The notes beneath the pieces were generated by a model that was not told the DNA's origin, ran no database searches, and saw only the letters and a program-made list of their open reading frames with translations. Below, piece after piece: positions 39,981-49,434 of a stretch of 64,000 nucleotides of DNA. The translations under genes were made by a program, and so were the position numbers. Numbering within the stretch: position 1 is the first letter of the stretch; every line of letters starts with the position of its first letter. The DNA lies in contig NZ_JABAIL010000002.1 of assembly GCF_012641475.1 (NCBI RefSeq), positions 631,449 to 695,448 of the forward strand, written 5' to 3'. Origin of the DNA: Flammeovirga agarivorans. GTDB taxonomy: Bacteria > Bacteroidota > Bacteroidia > Cytophagales > Flammeovirgaceae.

Positions 39981-40541
39981 ATGGGAAACGAAAGAAAACG
40001 TTTACAGACTTCGCTGAACTCTGAAGTCGAAAGAATGTTAAACCAACAAGTACAATTAGAAGATCAGTCATCACAGTATTACTTATCTTTTGCTTCATGG
40101 TGTGAGAGAGAAGGATATGTAAAAGCTGCGGAATTTTTATATGAACATGCTGAAGAAGAACGTCAGCATATGTTGAAATTCTTCAAATATATTAATGCTG
40201 TAGGTGGACATGCATTGGCTGCTGAAATCACAGCTGTTCCACATGAATTTGATTCATTACGTCAAGTTTTTGAATTGGTGTTAGAGCATGAAGTGAAAGT
40301 AACTAAAGCGATTAATGAAATCGTAGATTGCTGCTTCCAATCTAAAGACTTTAGTACATTCCAATTCTTACAGTGGTTTGTTGCAGAGCAAAGAGAAGAA
40401 GAAGAAACAGCTCGTACTATATTAGATGCCTTTGATTTAATTGGTGAAGATTCACCTCAAGGGTTATGGTTAATCGACCAAGAAATTGGTAGAATTGGTG
40501 CCGAAGGTGTTGATTCTGATATGGGAGACATTAACCAATAA
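39981..40541 (+). CDS. ftnA: Ferritin
   Basis: This iron-storage protein has a four-helix bundle and ferroxidase activity. The 186 residues have the ligand motifs QLEDQSSQYY, HAEEERQHMLKF (ExxH pair), the middle-helix ELVLEHEVKVT and WFVAEQREEEETA. N-terminal MGNERKRLQTSLNSEVERML is a little longer than in E. coli FtnA. It has its own terminator and sits between etfB and the nicotinamidase gene. The -7-like promoter is not evident. Confidence 0.94.
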   Translation: MGNERKRLQTSLNSEVERMLNQQVQLEDQSSQYYLSFASWCEREGYVKAAEFLYEHAEEERQHMLKFFKYINAVGGHALAAEITAVPHEFDSLRQVFELVLEHEVKVTKAINEIVDCCFQSKDFSTFQFLQWFVAEQREEEETARTILDAFDLIGEDSPQGLWLIDQEIGRIGAEGVDSDMGDINQ

Positions 40542-40543
40542 AT

Positions 40544-40583
40544 AAAAAAAAGCATTGAGATTACCTTCTCAATGCTTTTTTTT
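40544..40583. terminator. Hairpin terminator after ferritin
   Basis: AGCATTGAGA (40551-40560) pairs perfectly with 40567-40576, extended by A-tract/T-tract pairing to 40544 and 40583. It serves the ferritin gene and the converging pncA. Confidence 0.9.
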
Positions 40584-41214
40584 ATTCTCCTTCAAAAACA
40601 CTTTCTAATGCTGTGCTTTGAATTACTTTGATTCCGGATACCCTTAAATCAGTAAAGGCATTTTCCACATCGTTTTCTCTTAAGTTAACCCCTCTTGTAG
40701 CATCTTCGATCACATATGTCTTAAAATCAGAAGACTTAGCGTCTAAAGCGGTATACTTAACACAATAATCTGTTGCTAAACCTACAATAAACACTTCTTC
40801 AACGTTGTTGTCTTTTAAATATTGATTTAGACCTGTATCATGTCTTTTATCATTATCATAAAAACTACTATAACTATCTACTTCTTTATCTGTCCCTTTC
40901 TTAAATACCTTTTTAATTGAAGATTGATCTAAGGCATCGACAAATTCTGCTCCGTTAGATCCTTCTACACAGTGAACAGGCCATAGAATCTGAGGAAGTC
41001 CGTTTAAATCTACAATTTCTCCAATATCTCGATCTGAATGACTTATAGCAAAACTTTTATGGTCAGCAGGATGCCAATCCTGACTAGCTACTACGAGATC
41101 GAACTTTGGAATAATACTATTAATGACCGGAATGATCTGATCTCCCTCTGGAACTTCCAATGCTCCACCTGGTATAAAATCATTTTGGACATCAACAATC
41201 AATAACGCACGCAT
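40582..41214 (-). CDS. pncA: Nicotinamidase/pyrazinamidase
   Basis: PncA deamidates nicotinamide to nicotinic acid for NAD salvage. The 210 residues include the conserved opening LIVDVQNDFIPGGAL with catalytic D8, the metal-binding ASQDWHPADHKSFA (D46, H48, H52), the central Lys region HDTGLNQY, and the catalytic Cys motif VGLATDYCVKYTALDA. Length and residues are canonical. In the window, the de novo NAD gene nadC is unlinked at 57 kb. Confidence 0.95.
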   Translation of the reverse strand: MRALLIVDVQNDFIPGGALEVPEGDQIIPVINSIIPKFDLVVASQDWHPADHKSFAISHSDRDIGEIVDLNGLPQILWPVHCVEGSNGAEFVDALDQSSIKKVFKKGTDKEVDSYSSFYDNDKRHDTGLNQYLKDNNVEEVFIVGLATDYCVKYTALDAKSSDFKTYVIEDATRGVNLRENDVENAFTDLRVSGIKVIQSTALESVFEGE

Positions 41215-41370
41215 ATCTTTATTTTAGTCTAATGTATTTCCACAGTTGCTCAATTTAATATATCATCAAAAAAATTCATAAAGATGATATAAGAATAAAT
41301 TGATCTATGTAACTTAACGTAAAAGAATAAGTTCAAAGTTTTATTTTTTTAGATTTTTAATAGAATTAAT

Positions 41371-42447
41371 ATGGATCAACACAGTAAAGACTTTTTATAT
41401 AAATACCTTAATAATCACTCACCAACAGGTTACGAAGCGGAAGGACAGAAAATCTGGTTGGATTATATCAAACCCTATGTAGACGATACTTTTGTAGATA
41501 ACTATGGCACTGCAGTAGGTGTAGTCAACCCAGATGCTCCATATAAAGTGGTCATCGAAGCTCATGCTGATGAAATCTCTTGGTTCGTCAATTACATCTC
41601 TCCTGAAGGATATATTTATGTGATCAGAAATGGTGGCTCTGACCATCAGATCGCTCCTTCTAAAAGAGTGCTTTTACATGGTGAAAAAGGTATTGTAGAA
41701 GGTATCTTTGGCTGGCCTGCAATCCATACTCGTAAACCTGGTAAAGAAGCAAACCCTACTTTAGAAAATATCTTTATTGATGTTGGTGCAGAAAGCAAAG
41801 AAGAGGTTGAAGAACTTGGAATCCATGTTGGGACAGTAATTACTTATGAAGATCAATTACATGAACTCTTCAACGGTCGTTACTACTCTGGTAGAGCTTT
41901 AGATAACCGCATTGGTGGATTTATGATTGCTGAAGTGGCAAGAAGAATCAAAGAGGAAAAAGATTACACTCCTCCATTTGGTCTATATATCGTTAATGCT
42001 GTTCAGGAAGAAGTAGGCCTACGAGGTGCTGAGATGATTACTCAGACTATTAAGCCTAACGTTGCCATCGTTACAGACGTATGTCATGATTCCTCTGCAC
42101 CAATGTATAATAAGCAACTGGAAGGTGATACTAAAGGAGGAAGAGGCCCTGTATTAACATTTGCTCCTGCAGTTCAAAACAATTTATTAAAGATGTTGAT
42201 CAACACTGCCAATGAGAAAGAAATTCCTTTCCAAAGAGCTGCCTCATCTAGAGTAACTGGAACAGACACAGATGCTTTTGCTTACTCTAATGGAGGTGTA
42301 CCATCAGCATTAATCTCATTACCTTTAAAGTATATGCATACTACTGTAGAAACTGCACATGCTGATGATATTGAGAATATAATTAAATTAATGCATGAGT
42401 TTATCAAGCAATTAGAAAATAACCACGACTTTAGATATATCAAATAG
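41371..42447 (+). CDS. M42-family metallo-aminopeptidase
   Basis: Members are dodecameric zinc or cobalt aminopeptidases (glutamyl aminopeptidase/PepA-like TET). The 358 residues contain the metal ligands EAHADEISW (H65), ALDNRIGG (Asp), NAVQEEVGLRGAE (catalytic Glu pair), TDVCHDSS and C-terminal MHTTVETAHADD (His). It begins MDQHSKDFLYKYLNNHSPTG, matching family start. No signal peptide, so cytoplasmic. It is flanked by pncA (divergent) and the VOC gene (convergent). Confidence 0.93.
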   Translation: MDQHSKDFLYKYLNNHSPTGYEAEGQKIWLDYIKPYVDDTFVDNYGTAVGVVNPDAPYKVVIEAHADEISWFVNYISPEGYIYVIRNGGSDHQIAPSKRVLLHGEKGIVEGIFGWPAIHTRKPGKEANPTLENIFIDVGAESKEEVEELGIHVGTVITYEDQLHELFNGRYYSGRALDNRIGGFMIAEVARRIKEEKDYTPPFGLYIVNAVQEEVGLRGAEMITQTIKPNVAIVTDVCHDSSAPMYNKQLEGDTKGGRGPVLTFAPAVQNNLLKMLINTANEKEIPFQRAASSRVTGTDTDAFAYSNGGVPSALISLPLKYMHTTVETAHADDIENIIKLMHEFIKQLENNHDFRYIK

Positions 42448-42463
42448 AGTCATTTTTGATAAG

Positions 42464-42497
42464 AAAAAAGTAGTAGCTTAAATGTTACTACTTTTTT
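42464..42497. terminator. Hairpin terminator between M42 peptidase and VOC gene
   Basis: Arms 42464-42475 and 42486-42497 make a 12-bp stem with a 10-base loop and long T-run. Confidence 0.85.
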
Positions 42498-43161
42498 TTA
42501 TTTCAATTTCTCCTTCATTAAAAGACATAGCATACAAATCTGTCCCCTGCTTAAAGGTGATATTAAAACTTGATTGTTCTGGAGTTTTATTGGTAGGATA
42601 CCAATCTTTTTTCTTTTCAGGATTGATCGATATAAATAAACCATTTTCATCTCCAATAGCACAAAAACGATCAAAACTACCATCAAATATTGGAAGAGCT
42701 ACTTTTTCATTTAATTGCTTATACCCACTTTCAATATCTTTCAAGGGCATTCCTATCTCTGATATTTCTAATAATGCTTCTGATGAAAAATTGCTTTCGA
42801 TCTGATTCTCCAAACGATGTCGACTAATAAATTCCACAATATTTTCATCCTTATCAAAGAAATATAAAGCTTCTGCATTCCATGCTCTAAAGTCAATAAT
42901 TTTATCATCACCATCTTTTAATAAAACTACTCTTTCCTCTAACCATGTTACTGCTTCTAAAACTTTATTGGTTGGAATATTAATAGCAAAATGATAAGGA
43001 GTAGCTTTCTTATTCATTGAAAACCGTAATTCAGAGTGACCTATTTTCACAGTAAAGCTTTTAGAGTGTTCTTCAATTAATGGTAACTCAAGAATTTTGG
43101 TATAAAACTCTTTCTGAGCATTAATGTCTCTTGAAAACAATTCCAATCTCTTTATTTCCAT
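42478..43161 (-). CDS. VOC (glyoxalase-fold) family protein
   Basis: The 227-residue protein appears to have two glyoxalase-type modules. The first is MEIKRLELFSRDINAQKEFYTKIL through FRAWNAEALYFFDKDENIVEFI (about 1-115). The second starts at ISEIGMPLKDIESGYKQL and ends with GLFISINPEKK (about 130-195). The typical metal ligands are partly visible (H and E positions) but the substrate cannot be named. The gene is single and bounded by terminators. Confidence 0.82.
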   Translation of the reverse strand: MEIKRLELFSRDINAQKEFYTKILELPLIEEHSKSFTVKIGHSELRFSMNKKATPYHFAINIPTNKVLEAVTWLEERVVLLKDGDDKIIDFRAWNAEALYFFDKDENIVEFISRHRLENQIESNFSSEALLEISEIGMPLKDIESGYKQLNEKVALPIFDGSFDRFCAIGDENGLFISINPEKKKDWYPTNKTPEQSSFNITFKQGTDLYAMSFNEGEIEIKKSSNI

Positions 43162-43180
43162 AGTAAGTTCATTTAATAAA

Positions 43181-43215
43181 AAAGGATGTTTCTACATTAA
43201 GCAAAAACATCCTTT
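43181..43215 (-). terminator. Hairpin terminator
   Basis: 11-bp perfect arms 43181-43191 and 43205-43215 with a 13-base loop. On the minus strand a run of T's follows, so it probably ends transcription of the upstream exported-protein gene and its partner. Confidence 0.7.
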
Positions 43216-43256
43216 GTATGATAAATCAATGATAAAATCATCTAGTATATCGCATA

Positions 43257-43643
43257 CTATTTAATTATTACATTGACCTTGTTCAATTTATTTTTCTGTA
43301 GCTTAGAAGACTTCAATCCATCTTCTGAAACCAAGTTTCCTTTTTTTGCGATGATATAATAAGTTTGCTCTTTTAAACCTTTAGTAAATTTCACTCTACC
43401 ATTCTGGTTACTTTTACTTTTTCCTGGAATGCCATTCTCTTCATCCCAAGCATCATCTTCATTTGCATAAAGTGTTACTTCTGCTCCTTGTACAACATTT
43501 CCTTTAGCATCAAGAACGGTTACTTGAAGCATTGGATTTACTAGAAGCTTAGTCACTGTGTTGTTGTCTATCATCGAAAATGATGATCCTATCATTACTA
43601 TTGCGAATAGTAAGAATAAGGTGATTTTGTTAGTTGTTTTCAT
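43257..43643 (-). CDS. Exported carboxypeptidase-regulatory-like domain protein
   Basis: The 128 residues have a signal peptide (to about residue 23). They form a single Ig-like beta-sandwich domain: LQVTVLDAKGNVVQGAEVTLYANEDDAWDEENG, then NQNGRVKFTKGLKEQTYYIIAKKGNLVSEDG, resembling the CarboxypepD_reg-like fold found on the front of TonB receptors, but here free-standing. It lies 18 bases after the large barrel gene on the same strand, so probably belongs to that transcript. Confidence 0.8.
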   Translation of the reverse strand: MKTTNKITLFLLFAIVMIGSSFSMIDNNTVTKLLVNPMLQVTVLDAKGNVVQGAEVTLYANEDDAWDEENGIPGKSKSNQNGRVKFTKGLKEQTYYIIAKKGNLVSEDGLKSSKLQKNKLNKVNVIIK

Positions 43644-43661
43644 TAAAATACTTTTTTTCGA

Positions 43662-46600
43662 TTAGAAATCATGACCTAAAGATACATAATACTTTGGTTT
43701 TGATTGTCTAAATCCATCTTCGATTCCCCATGCAACATCCAATTTTAAATAGTAGCCCAATAATGTAGTTCGAGCACCTACACCGTGTCCCATTAAGAAT
43801 GGATATCTGAAGTTTTTCACTGTTGCATCAAATGAACCGACAGGTCCTATCTCTTCAGTATTTAATGCATTATCTTCCTCAAATGGATTTACTCCTGTCC
43901 ATGCTGATCCGATATCAAAGAAAACTGTAAACTGTAAATCTCTTAACAATTTAGATTTCACAGGCTTCTTTGTTAAAAACTTCATCACCGGCATTCTTAA
44001 TTCTGCATTAGCTACCATATAGTTTTCTCCTTCCCATTTGTTCCAATTGAAACCTCTAACTGGCATTACAAATTGAGTAAACATTAAATCTGTCAGATCT
44101 GGAATATCATTTACATTTTCCACTGGTACGCCTCTTGGATCATTATCCATCTGGCCGAATGCCCAGTTATCCATACCACCCATTCTATATGTCTGAGGAT
44201 TTTGCCCCCAGAATTTACCTGCCGAACCTCTTAATGCTAAGGTCATCGAGCGAAGTACTTTTTGGTAATGTCTTATATCAAAGGATATATTTTGGAAGCT
44301 TTCTGAAATACTAGAAAGACCCACATAATTTTCATAGCGTACCTTTGCTCTAGTACCGATCAACATGTTTTTTCCTCGTTCCAGACTATTATCAAATACA
44401 TATTCCAAATTGAAACCTGTCCATGCTCTTTTAACATCTGGTGTACTTAAACCAGGGTTGATTGATGTATCTGTAAACCTTGTGAAGGCTAAGAAAGGTT
44501 GTACCTCAATTCTACTTCTGATACTTACTGGTAATGACACACCACCTTCGTAGTATGTTTTGCTGTATTTATGTAAAAGTTGTTCTACTTCTAGTGTATT
44601 TCTTTCAAACCTTAAACTAAAATCCAATCGTCTTTGTAAATACAAATATTCAGCAAAGAAGTTACCATTGTTTAAAGAGAATGTACCAAATAGACCTGCA
44701 TTGATTTTATGGTTTTCCATTTGATCCGTCAACATCACTTCAAACTGAAGGCCTGAACCATACAATGGATCAAATCTCATATTTGTATTAAAACCATCAA
44801 CAGAGAACCTTGTTTCATAATCTTTTGATTTGGAGAACATTGATTTAGAAGAAGATGCTTCTTCTTTCGCTTTTAACCTGTTATTGTATTTATCCCAAAA
44901 GGCATCTCGTTTGGTTTTACTGTAAGAGAAAAACTTATAATTATCTGTATTCGCTGTTTCTCCATTTTCGCTTTCGGAATAAGTAGGTTTCTGAGGTAAT
45001 AAGCCAGAATCTGGTGCTCCTGAATTACTTTTTGCCTCCACACTTGCAAAAGTAAAGTTATCAATGTCGATTTCTTCATCCATTGGATCTTTATTGTCGT
45101 CAAGTTTAGCCAACTCTTCTTCTTGAATAATTGATGGATCTACTTTTTCTTCTACTTGAATTACAGTTGTATCTTGAGCAGCTGACGCCTCAGAATCATC
45201 CCACATGATATCAGAACCATCAACCTCTTGAACACTATCACTCATAGATAATAAACGCTCTTGCTCTTCATCCAATTTGGCTTGATAGATAGAATCTTGA
45301 ATTCTCTTCAGTTCTTTTTGCTTTTGTTGCTCTCTAAATAGAGCCATTCTTGCCTCTTCTTCTTTTCTACGTTTTTCTTGAAGTTCTTTCTTACGTTTGA
45401 TTTCCCTTAGTTCCCTAAGGTCCATGATTTGTTGCCTTTTTGTTTTTGGCGTAAAAACGTTTTTGGTTGCATTGACCCTTCCTGTATATATATGTTCCTT
45501 TTCATCACTGTAAGCAACATATGCTACTTGATTCTTATAGGTAGTAAAATCTTTAATTGAATATTTAAAGTTAGATACTTGTCTTGTCAAAGAATCTGCA
45601 AGATCATACACAAAGAAATTCGTAATACCTTTTCTATCACTTAAAAATAGTATGGTAGAATCATTCAACATTCTTGGCTTAAAATCCTGACCAAGATTAT
45701 TAGTTAATCTTTTAAGTTCTGCAGGCTTACTTTTACTGTATTGGAAAAGGTTGAAAGTAGCAGTAATATCCTCAATGTCTCCTTTTCTAGTTTTAGTAGA
45801 ATCTACTGTTCTGTTAGAACTAAAGATGATATCAGTACTATTGTTCATATATGACGGACTCAAATCATCGAAATAGTCTTTTGTGATTTGTCTTGTACGC
45901 CTTCTTGCAATGTTATGCTCATAGATATCTGTTTGTCCTCTTCGTTCTGCACTCATCACGATCCTTTTTCCGTCAGGAGACACCGCTATATCATTGATAT
46001 GATCAAATTTGAATTCAATCTTACGCTTTAAGTACCTAAAAAACGTATTAAAACCACCTCTGGATAAGTTATAAATCCACATATGATTCTGTCCTTTACT
46101 CTGAGAGAACACCACTAATTCATCTTGGCTAATCCAATCAACTAATGGCACATCATAATCAATTTGTTGATTGACTACTTTATAACCACTCTTAAATACT
46201 GTTTGTACTTTTTTCTTTTCTAGGTTATAAATATTGATTTTATATTTCCCTTTCTCATTTTCAGTATACGCCAATCGGGTACCGTCAGGACTTACATTAA
46301 TTTTATTGTAAACTCTAGATTTTCTATTTTTCTTGATGGCCTCTTTTCTATCAATCTCTTTATAGCTTGCATTTAATGTTTCTTGCTCATTTAGATAAAA
46401 ATCTTTCCAACCTTGGATAAACTCTTCATAAGAAATTCCTAAAGTATTTTGGATCGCCACCTTTTCATCTCTAACAATCCTTGTAAGATTAAGAATACTG
46501 GCCATATTGCTTCTGCCATATTTTTCTACAAGGTAATTCCATATCGACTGACCAACAATCTTTGCATTCTCTCCTTCTATATATCTGATATTGGGAAATT

Positions 46601-47210
46601 TTTTAGGGTGTCTAGAAAAGAAATCTCTTACTTTATCGTCCATTTCTCTAGACCAGCCTCTTGCTATATAATCTGAAGCACCTACAACAAACCAATTGGG
46701 AAGATTCATTAAGTAAGATGATTTGATCATATCTTTTAATGACCCACCATACATCATTTCAAAAATCAATGCATCAGAAATTGCTCTTTTTACGTCCTCT
46801 TCATAAAGATGTTTTGAACCACTAAATGCTACTTCTACCTCAGAACGAATAAAACTGGTCTGTCCAGTGATTTTATAACCTTGCTGAAATAGGCCAATAT
46901 TACTTTGTCTTAAATCCTGAACAGAATTATACACAAGTACTTTGGTTTTATAGAAAGGAGCGTACCCAATAGTCTCTGTAATACTTTGGTATTCACGCTC
47001 AGCAATCTCCCCTGCCATTTTTGCAATGGTGATTCCATAACCATAATAGTACAATTCGAAATGTTCGGTTTCAATATAGCTCCAATCGAAGACTTCATAC
47101 TGAACACGGTTCTTTCCAAATTTGTCTAAATGAAAGAAATGTTGTGCCTGAGCTTCTATAAACGTAAAGAAGAACAGAATAGAGAGTAATAATTTGTATT
47201 GTTGGTGCAT
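43662..47210 (-). CDS. Outer-membrane protein: peptidase-like domain, TolB-like propeller, coiled coil and beta-barrel
   Basis: This is a very large envelope protein of unknown function. From the ATG at 47210 it has 1182 residues. A signal peptide (1-22) precedes a gluzincin-like region (about 25-270; SYIETEHFELYYYG... NLPNWFVVGASDYIARG). In that region the usual catalytic HExxH helix reads ALIFEMMYGG, so the protease is probably dead. Next is a WD40/PD40-type propeller with VSPDGTRLAYTENE and VSPDGKRIVMSAE (about 290-580). A highly charged coiled coil follows (about 590-650), then an acidic linker, and a C-terminal barrel (about 780-1182) ending in VSLGHDF with internal Omp85-like VFFDIGSAWTG. 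An upstream ATG at 47225 is possible. Confidence 0.82.
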   Translation of the reverse strand: MHQQYKLLLSILFFFTFIEAQAQHFFHLDKFGKNRVQYEVFDWSYIETEHFELYYYGYGITIAKMAGEIAEREYQSITETIGYAPFYKTKVLVYNSVQDLRQSNIGLFQQGYKITGQTSFIRSEVEVAFSGSKHLYEEDVKRAISDALIFEMMYGGSLKDMIKSSYLMNLPNWFVVGASDYIARGWSREMDDKVRDFFSRHPKKFPNIRYIEGENAKIVGQSIWNYLVEKYGRSNMASILNLTRIVRDEKVAIQNTLGISYEEFIQGWKDFYLNEQETLNASYKEIDRKEAIKKNRKSRVYNKINVSPDGTRLAYTENEKGKYKINIYNLEKKKVQTVFKSGYKVVNQQIDYDVPLVDWISQDELVVFSQSKGQNHMWIYNLSRGGFNTFFRYLKRKIEFKFDHINDIAVSPDGKRIVMSAERRGQTDIYEHNIARRRTRQITKDYFDDLSPSYMNNSTDIIFSSNRTVDSTKTRKGDIEDITATFNLFQYSKSKPAELKRLTNNLGQDFKPRMLNDSTILFLSDRKGITNFFVYDLADSLTRQVSNFKYSIKDFTTYKNQVAYVAYSDEKEHIYTGRVNATKNVFTPKTKRQQIMDLRELREIKRKKELQEKRRKEEEARMALFREQQKQKELKRIQDSIYQAKLDEEQERLLSMSDSVQEVDGSDIMWDDSEASAAQDTTVIQVEEKVDPSIIQEEELAKLDDNKDPMDEEIDIDNFTFASVEAKSNSGAPDSGLLPQKPTYSESENGETANTDNYKFFSYSKTKRDAFWDKYNNRLKAKEEASSSKSMFSKSKDYETRFSVDGFNTNMRFDPLYGSGLQFEVMLTDQMENHKINAGLFGTFSLNNGNFFAEYLYLQRRLDFSLRFERNTLEVEQLLHKYSKTYYEGGVSLPVSIRSRIEVQPFLAFTRFTDTSINPGLSTPDVKRAWTGFNLEYVFDNSLERGKNMLIGTRAKVRYENYVGLSSISESFQNISFDIRHYQKVLRSMTLALRGSAGKFWGQNPQTYRMGGMDNWAFGQMDNDPRGVPVENVNDIPDLTDLMFTQFVMPVRGFNWNKWEGENYMVANAELRMPVMKFLTKKPVKSKLLRDLQFTVFFDIGSAWTGVNPFEEDNALNTEEIGPVGSFDATVKNFRYPFLMGHGVGARTTLLGYYLKLDVAWGIEDGFRQSKPKYYVSLGHDF

Positions 47211-47546
47211 ATTATTAAGCCTCATCTAAAGAGGATGTCAGATTAAATAGCTAATCAAAAAAGTACAATAGTTCTGTACTTGACGATCACAAGAGTTAAT
47301 AAGTCATAGTCTATAAGGTGATCAATAAAAATTTACAAAAAAATTTCATTGAAGCCTATTTCAAATTAATAAAAAAAACGATGCTAAGGTATAGTTTTTT
47401 TAAAAAGTTCGCACAGAAACAGATTAACATCATTATTTATTGGAGACTAAATCCATTTTAATTACTTATTATTAAATTATTCTGTTTATTTTTGGCACGA
47501 AAACGAAAAATGTAGAGACAAATAAAAAAGAAGTCTTAATAAGATT
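47211..47546. other. Intergenic region upstream of pyruvate dehydrogenase E2 gene
   Basis: There is no gene. TATTTTTG at 47487-47494 matches the -7 consensus for the plus-strand gene but no TTG at usual spacing precedes it. An AT-rich tract of T and A runs occupies most of the region. Confidence 0.35.
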
Positions 47547-49211
47547 ATGGCAGAAGTAATCAGAATGCCTAAGATGTCCGACACTATGACAGAAGGTGTC
47601 ATCGCATCTTGGTTAGTTAAAGTAGGCGACCAGATCTCATCTGGTGACGTCATTGCTGAAGTTGAAACAGACAAAGCAACAATGGAATTAGAAAACTACG
47701 AGGATGGTACTTTATTGTACATCGCCGTAGAAGAAAAACAAGCTGTTCCAATTGACGGAATTATTGCAATTGTTGGAGAAGAGGGAGAAGATTATCAATC
47801 TCTTCTTGATGGAAATAATGCTGCTGCACCTGCAGAAGCGGCTCCAGCTGCTGAAGCTGAGGCCCCTGCTGCTGCTCCAGCACCTGCTGCAGAAGCAATC
47901 GATGTTTCAGGTATCAATGCAACTGTAGTAAAAATGCCAAAAATGTCAGATACAATGACTGATGGTACTATCTCACAATGGTTAATGAAAGTTGGTGACG
48001 AAGTTAATGCAGGTGACATCCTTGCTGAAGTTCAAACGGACAAAGCAACAATGGAACTTGAATCATATGACGAAGGTACTCTTCTTTATGTTGCTGTTGA
48101 GGATGGAGGTTCTGTTCCTGTAGACGGTGTAATTGCTATCATCGGTGAATCAGGTGCTGACTTCGAAACTTTATTAAAAGCTGAGGCTCAAAAATCTGAA
48201 GCACCAGCTGCGGCTCCTGCTCCAGCTGCTGAAGCTCCAAAAGCTGCGGCTCCTGCTCCTAAAGCAGCTGCACCAGCTCCAAAGGCAGCTCCTGCTGCTC
48301 CAGCTGTAGCTCAATCTAGAGATGCGGCTCCTGCTCCTGAACATGACGGTAAGCGTGTATTTGCTTCGCCTTTAGCTAAGAAAATGGCTGAAGACAAAGG
48401 ATTTAACATCGCTATGATTCCAGGCTCTGGTGAGCATGGTAGAGTAATTAAGAGAGACGTTGAAGCTTATGTTCCAGCTCCTACGCAAACTGCTGCCGCT
48501 GCTCCAGTTGCTGCTGCTCCTGCAGGTGTTGAAAGCTTCGATGATCAACCAATGAACAACATGCGTAAGGCTATCACTAGAAACCTTAACGCATCTCAAT
48601 TTGGTGCTCCTCACTTCTACTTAACGATGGATATCGACATGGAGAATGCTATGAAAGCAAGAAAATCTATGAACGAACTTCCTGACGTTAAAATTTCATT
48701 CAACGATATCGTTGTTAAGGCTGTTGCAGCTTCATTAAAGCAACATCCTATGGTGAACTCAACTGTAGAAGGTGATGTAATCAGAGTAGCAAACCATGTA
48801 AACGTTGGTGTTGCAGTTGCAATTCCTGACGGTTTGGTTGTTCCTGTAATCAAGCACACTGATATGATGTCATTATCACAAATTTCTTCAGCAGTGAAGG
48901 ATATGGCTGGTAAAGCAAAAAACAAGAAGCTTGGTTTAGATGAAATGCAAGGTGCTACATTCACTATCTCTAACTTGGGTATGTTTGGTATCGAGCAGTT
49001 CACATCAATCATCAATGCTCCTGCATCATGTATCTTAGCTGTTGGTGGTATCAAACAAGTGCCAGTAGTGAAGAATGGTGAACTTGTTCCAGGTAATGTA
49101 ATGAAGATTACTTTAACTTGTGACCATAGATCAGTTGATGGTGCTATCGGTGCTGCGTTCTTACATACATTAAAAGGATTACTTGAAGATCCTGTAAGAA
49201 TCTTGGTATAA
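47547..49211 (+). CDS. pdhC: Pyruvate dehydrogenase complex dihydrolipoyl acetyltransferase (E2), two lipoyl domains
   Basis: E2 transfers acetyl from lipoamide to CoA at the core of the PDH complex. The 554 residues comprise two lipoyl domains (residues 2-78, VETDKATMELENYEDG with K43; and about 130-205, VQTDKATMELESYDEG). Alanine/proline-rich linkers follow. The peripheral-subunit-binding domain (about 270-310) reads FASPLAKKMAEDKGF... GEHGRVIKRDVEAY. The catalytic domain ends in CDHRSVDGAIGA with the active histidine. Length matches two-lipoyl E2. E1 (aceE or pdhAB) and E3 are not in this window. A terminator follows. Confidence 0.95.
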   Translation: MAEVIRMPKMSDTMTEGVIASWLVKVGDQISSGDVIAEVETDKATMELENYEDGTLLYIAVEEKQAVPIDGIIAIVGEEGEDYQSLLDGNNAAAPAEAAPAAEAEAPAAAPAPAAEAIDVSGINATVVKMPKMSDTMTDGTISQWLMKVGDEVNAGDILAEVQTDKATMELESYDEGTLLYVAVEDGGSVPVDGVIAIIGESGADFETLLKAEAQKSEAPAAAPAPAAEAPKAAAPAPKAAAPAPKAAPAAPAVAQSRDAAPAPEHDGKRVFASPLAKKMAEDKGFNIAMIPGSGEHGRVIKRDVEAYVPAPTQTAAAAPVAAAPAGVESFDDQPMNNMRKAITRNLNASQFGAPHFYLTMDIDMENAMKARKSMNELPDVKISFNDIVVKAVAASLKQHPMVNSTVEGDVIRVANHVNVGVAVAIPDGLVVPVIKHTDMMSLSQISSAVKDMAGKAKNKKLGLDEMQGATFTISNLGMFGIEQFTSIINAPASCILAVGGIKQVPVVKNGELVPGNVMKITLTCDHRSVDGAIGAAFLHTLKGLLEDPVRILV

Positions 49212-49239
49212 GAAAATTAGTCTTTAGACTTCTACATAT

Positions 49240-49267
49240 AAACCGATTCCTGAAAAGGGATCGGTTT
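49240..49267 (+). terminator. Hairpin terminator after the E2 gene
   Basis: Arms 49240-49250 and 49257-49267 pair over 11 positions with one wobble, then TTTTTTTT. Confidence 0.85.
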
Positions 49268-49288
49268 TTTTTATGGACAAAGAAAAAA

Positions 49289-49312
49289 CGCAACGTATTT
49301 TCATACGTTGCG
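49289..49312 (-). terminator. Hairpin terminator for the S41 peptidase gene
   Basis: CGCAACGTA (49289-49297) and TACGTTGCG (49304-49312) form a perfect 9-bp stem with a 6-base loop. A run of T follows on the minus strand. It lies about 120 bases past the stop codon. Confidence 0.8.
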
Positions 49313-49434
49313 CCTCTTATTAGAAATGGATTATCGTTCTGTCCGTTAGACGGTAAGAATTTATAGTATTATTCGCATTTATAGTAACGTGTATTACAAA
49401 GAAAAAGTTACGAAAAAAATGATAAAAATTACAT

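Noticed and set aside
48200-48330. Alanine/proline-rich repetitive DNA
   Set aside because: It encodes the flexible linker between the lipoyl and subunit-binding domains of E2, not a DNA repeat element.
48617-49054. Minus-strand ORF inside the E2 catalytic domain
   Set aside because: Antisense shadow of a strongly conserved E2 domain.
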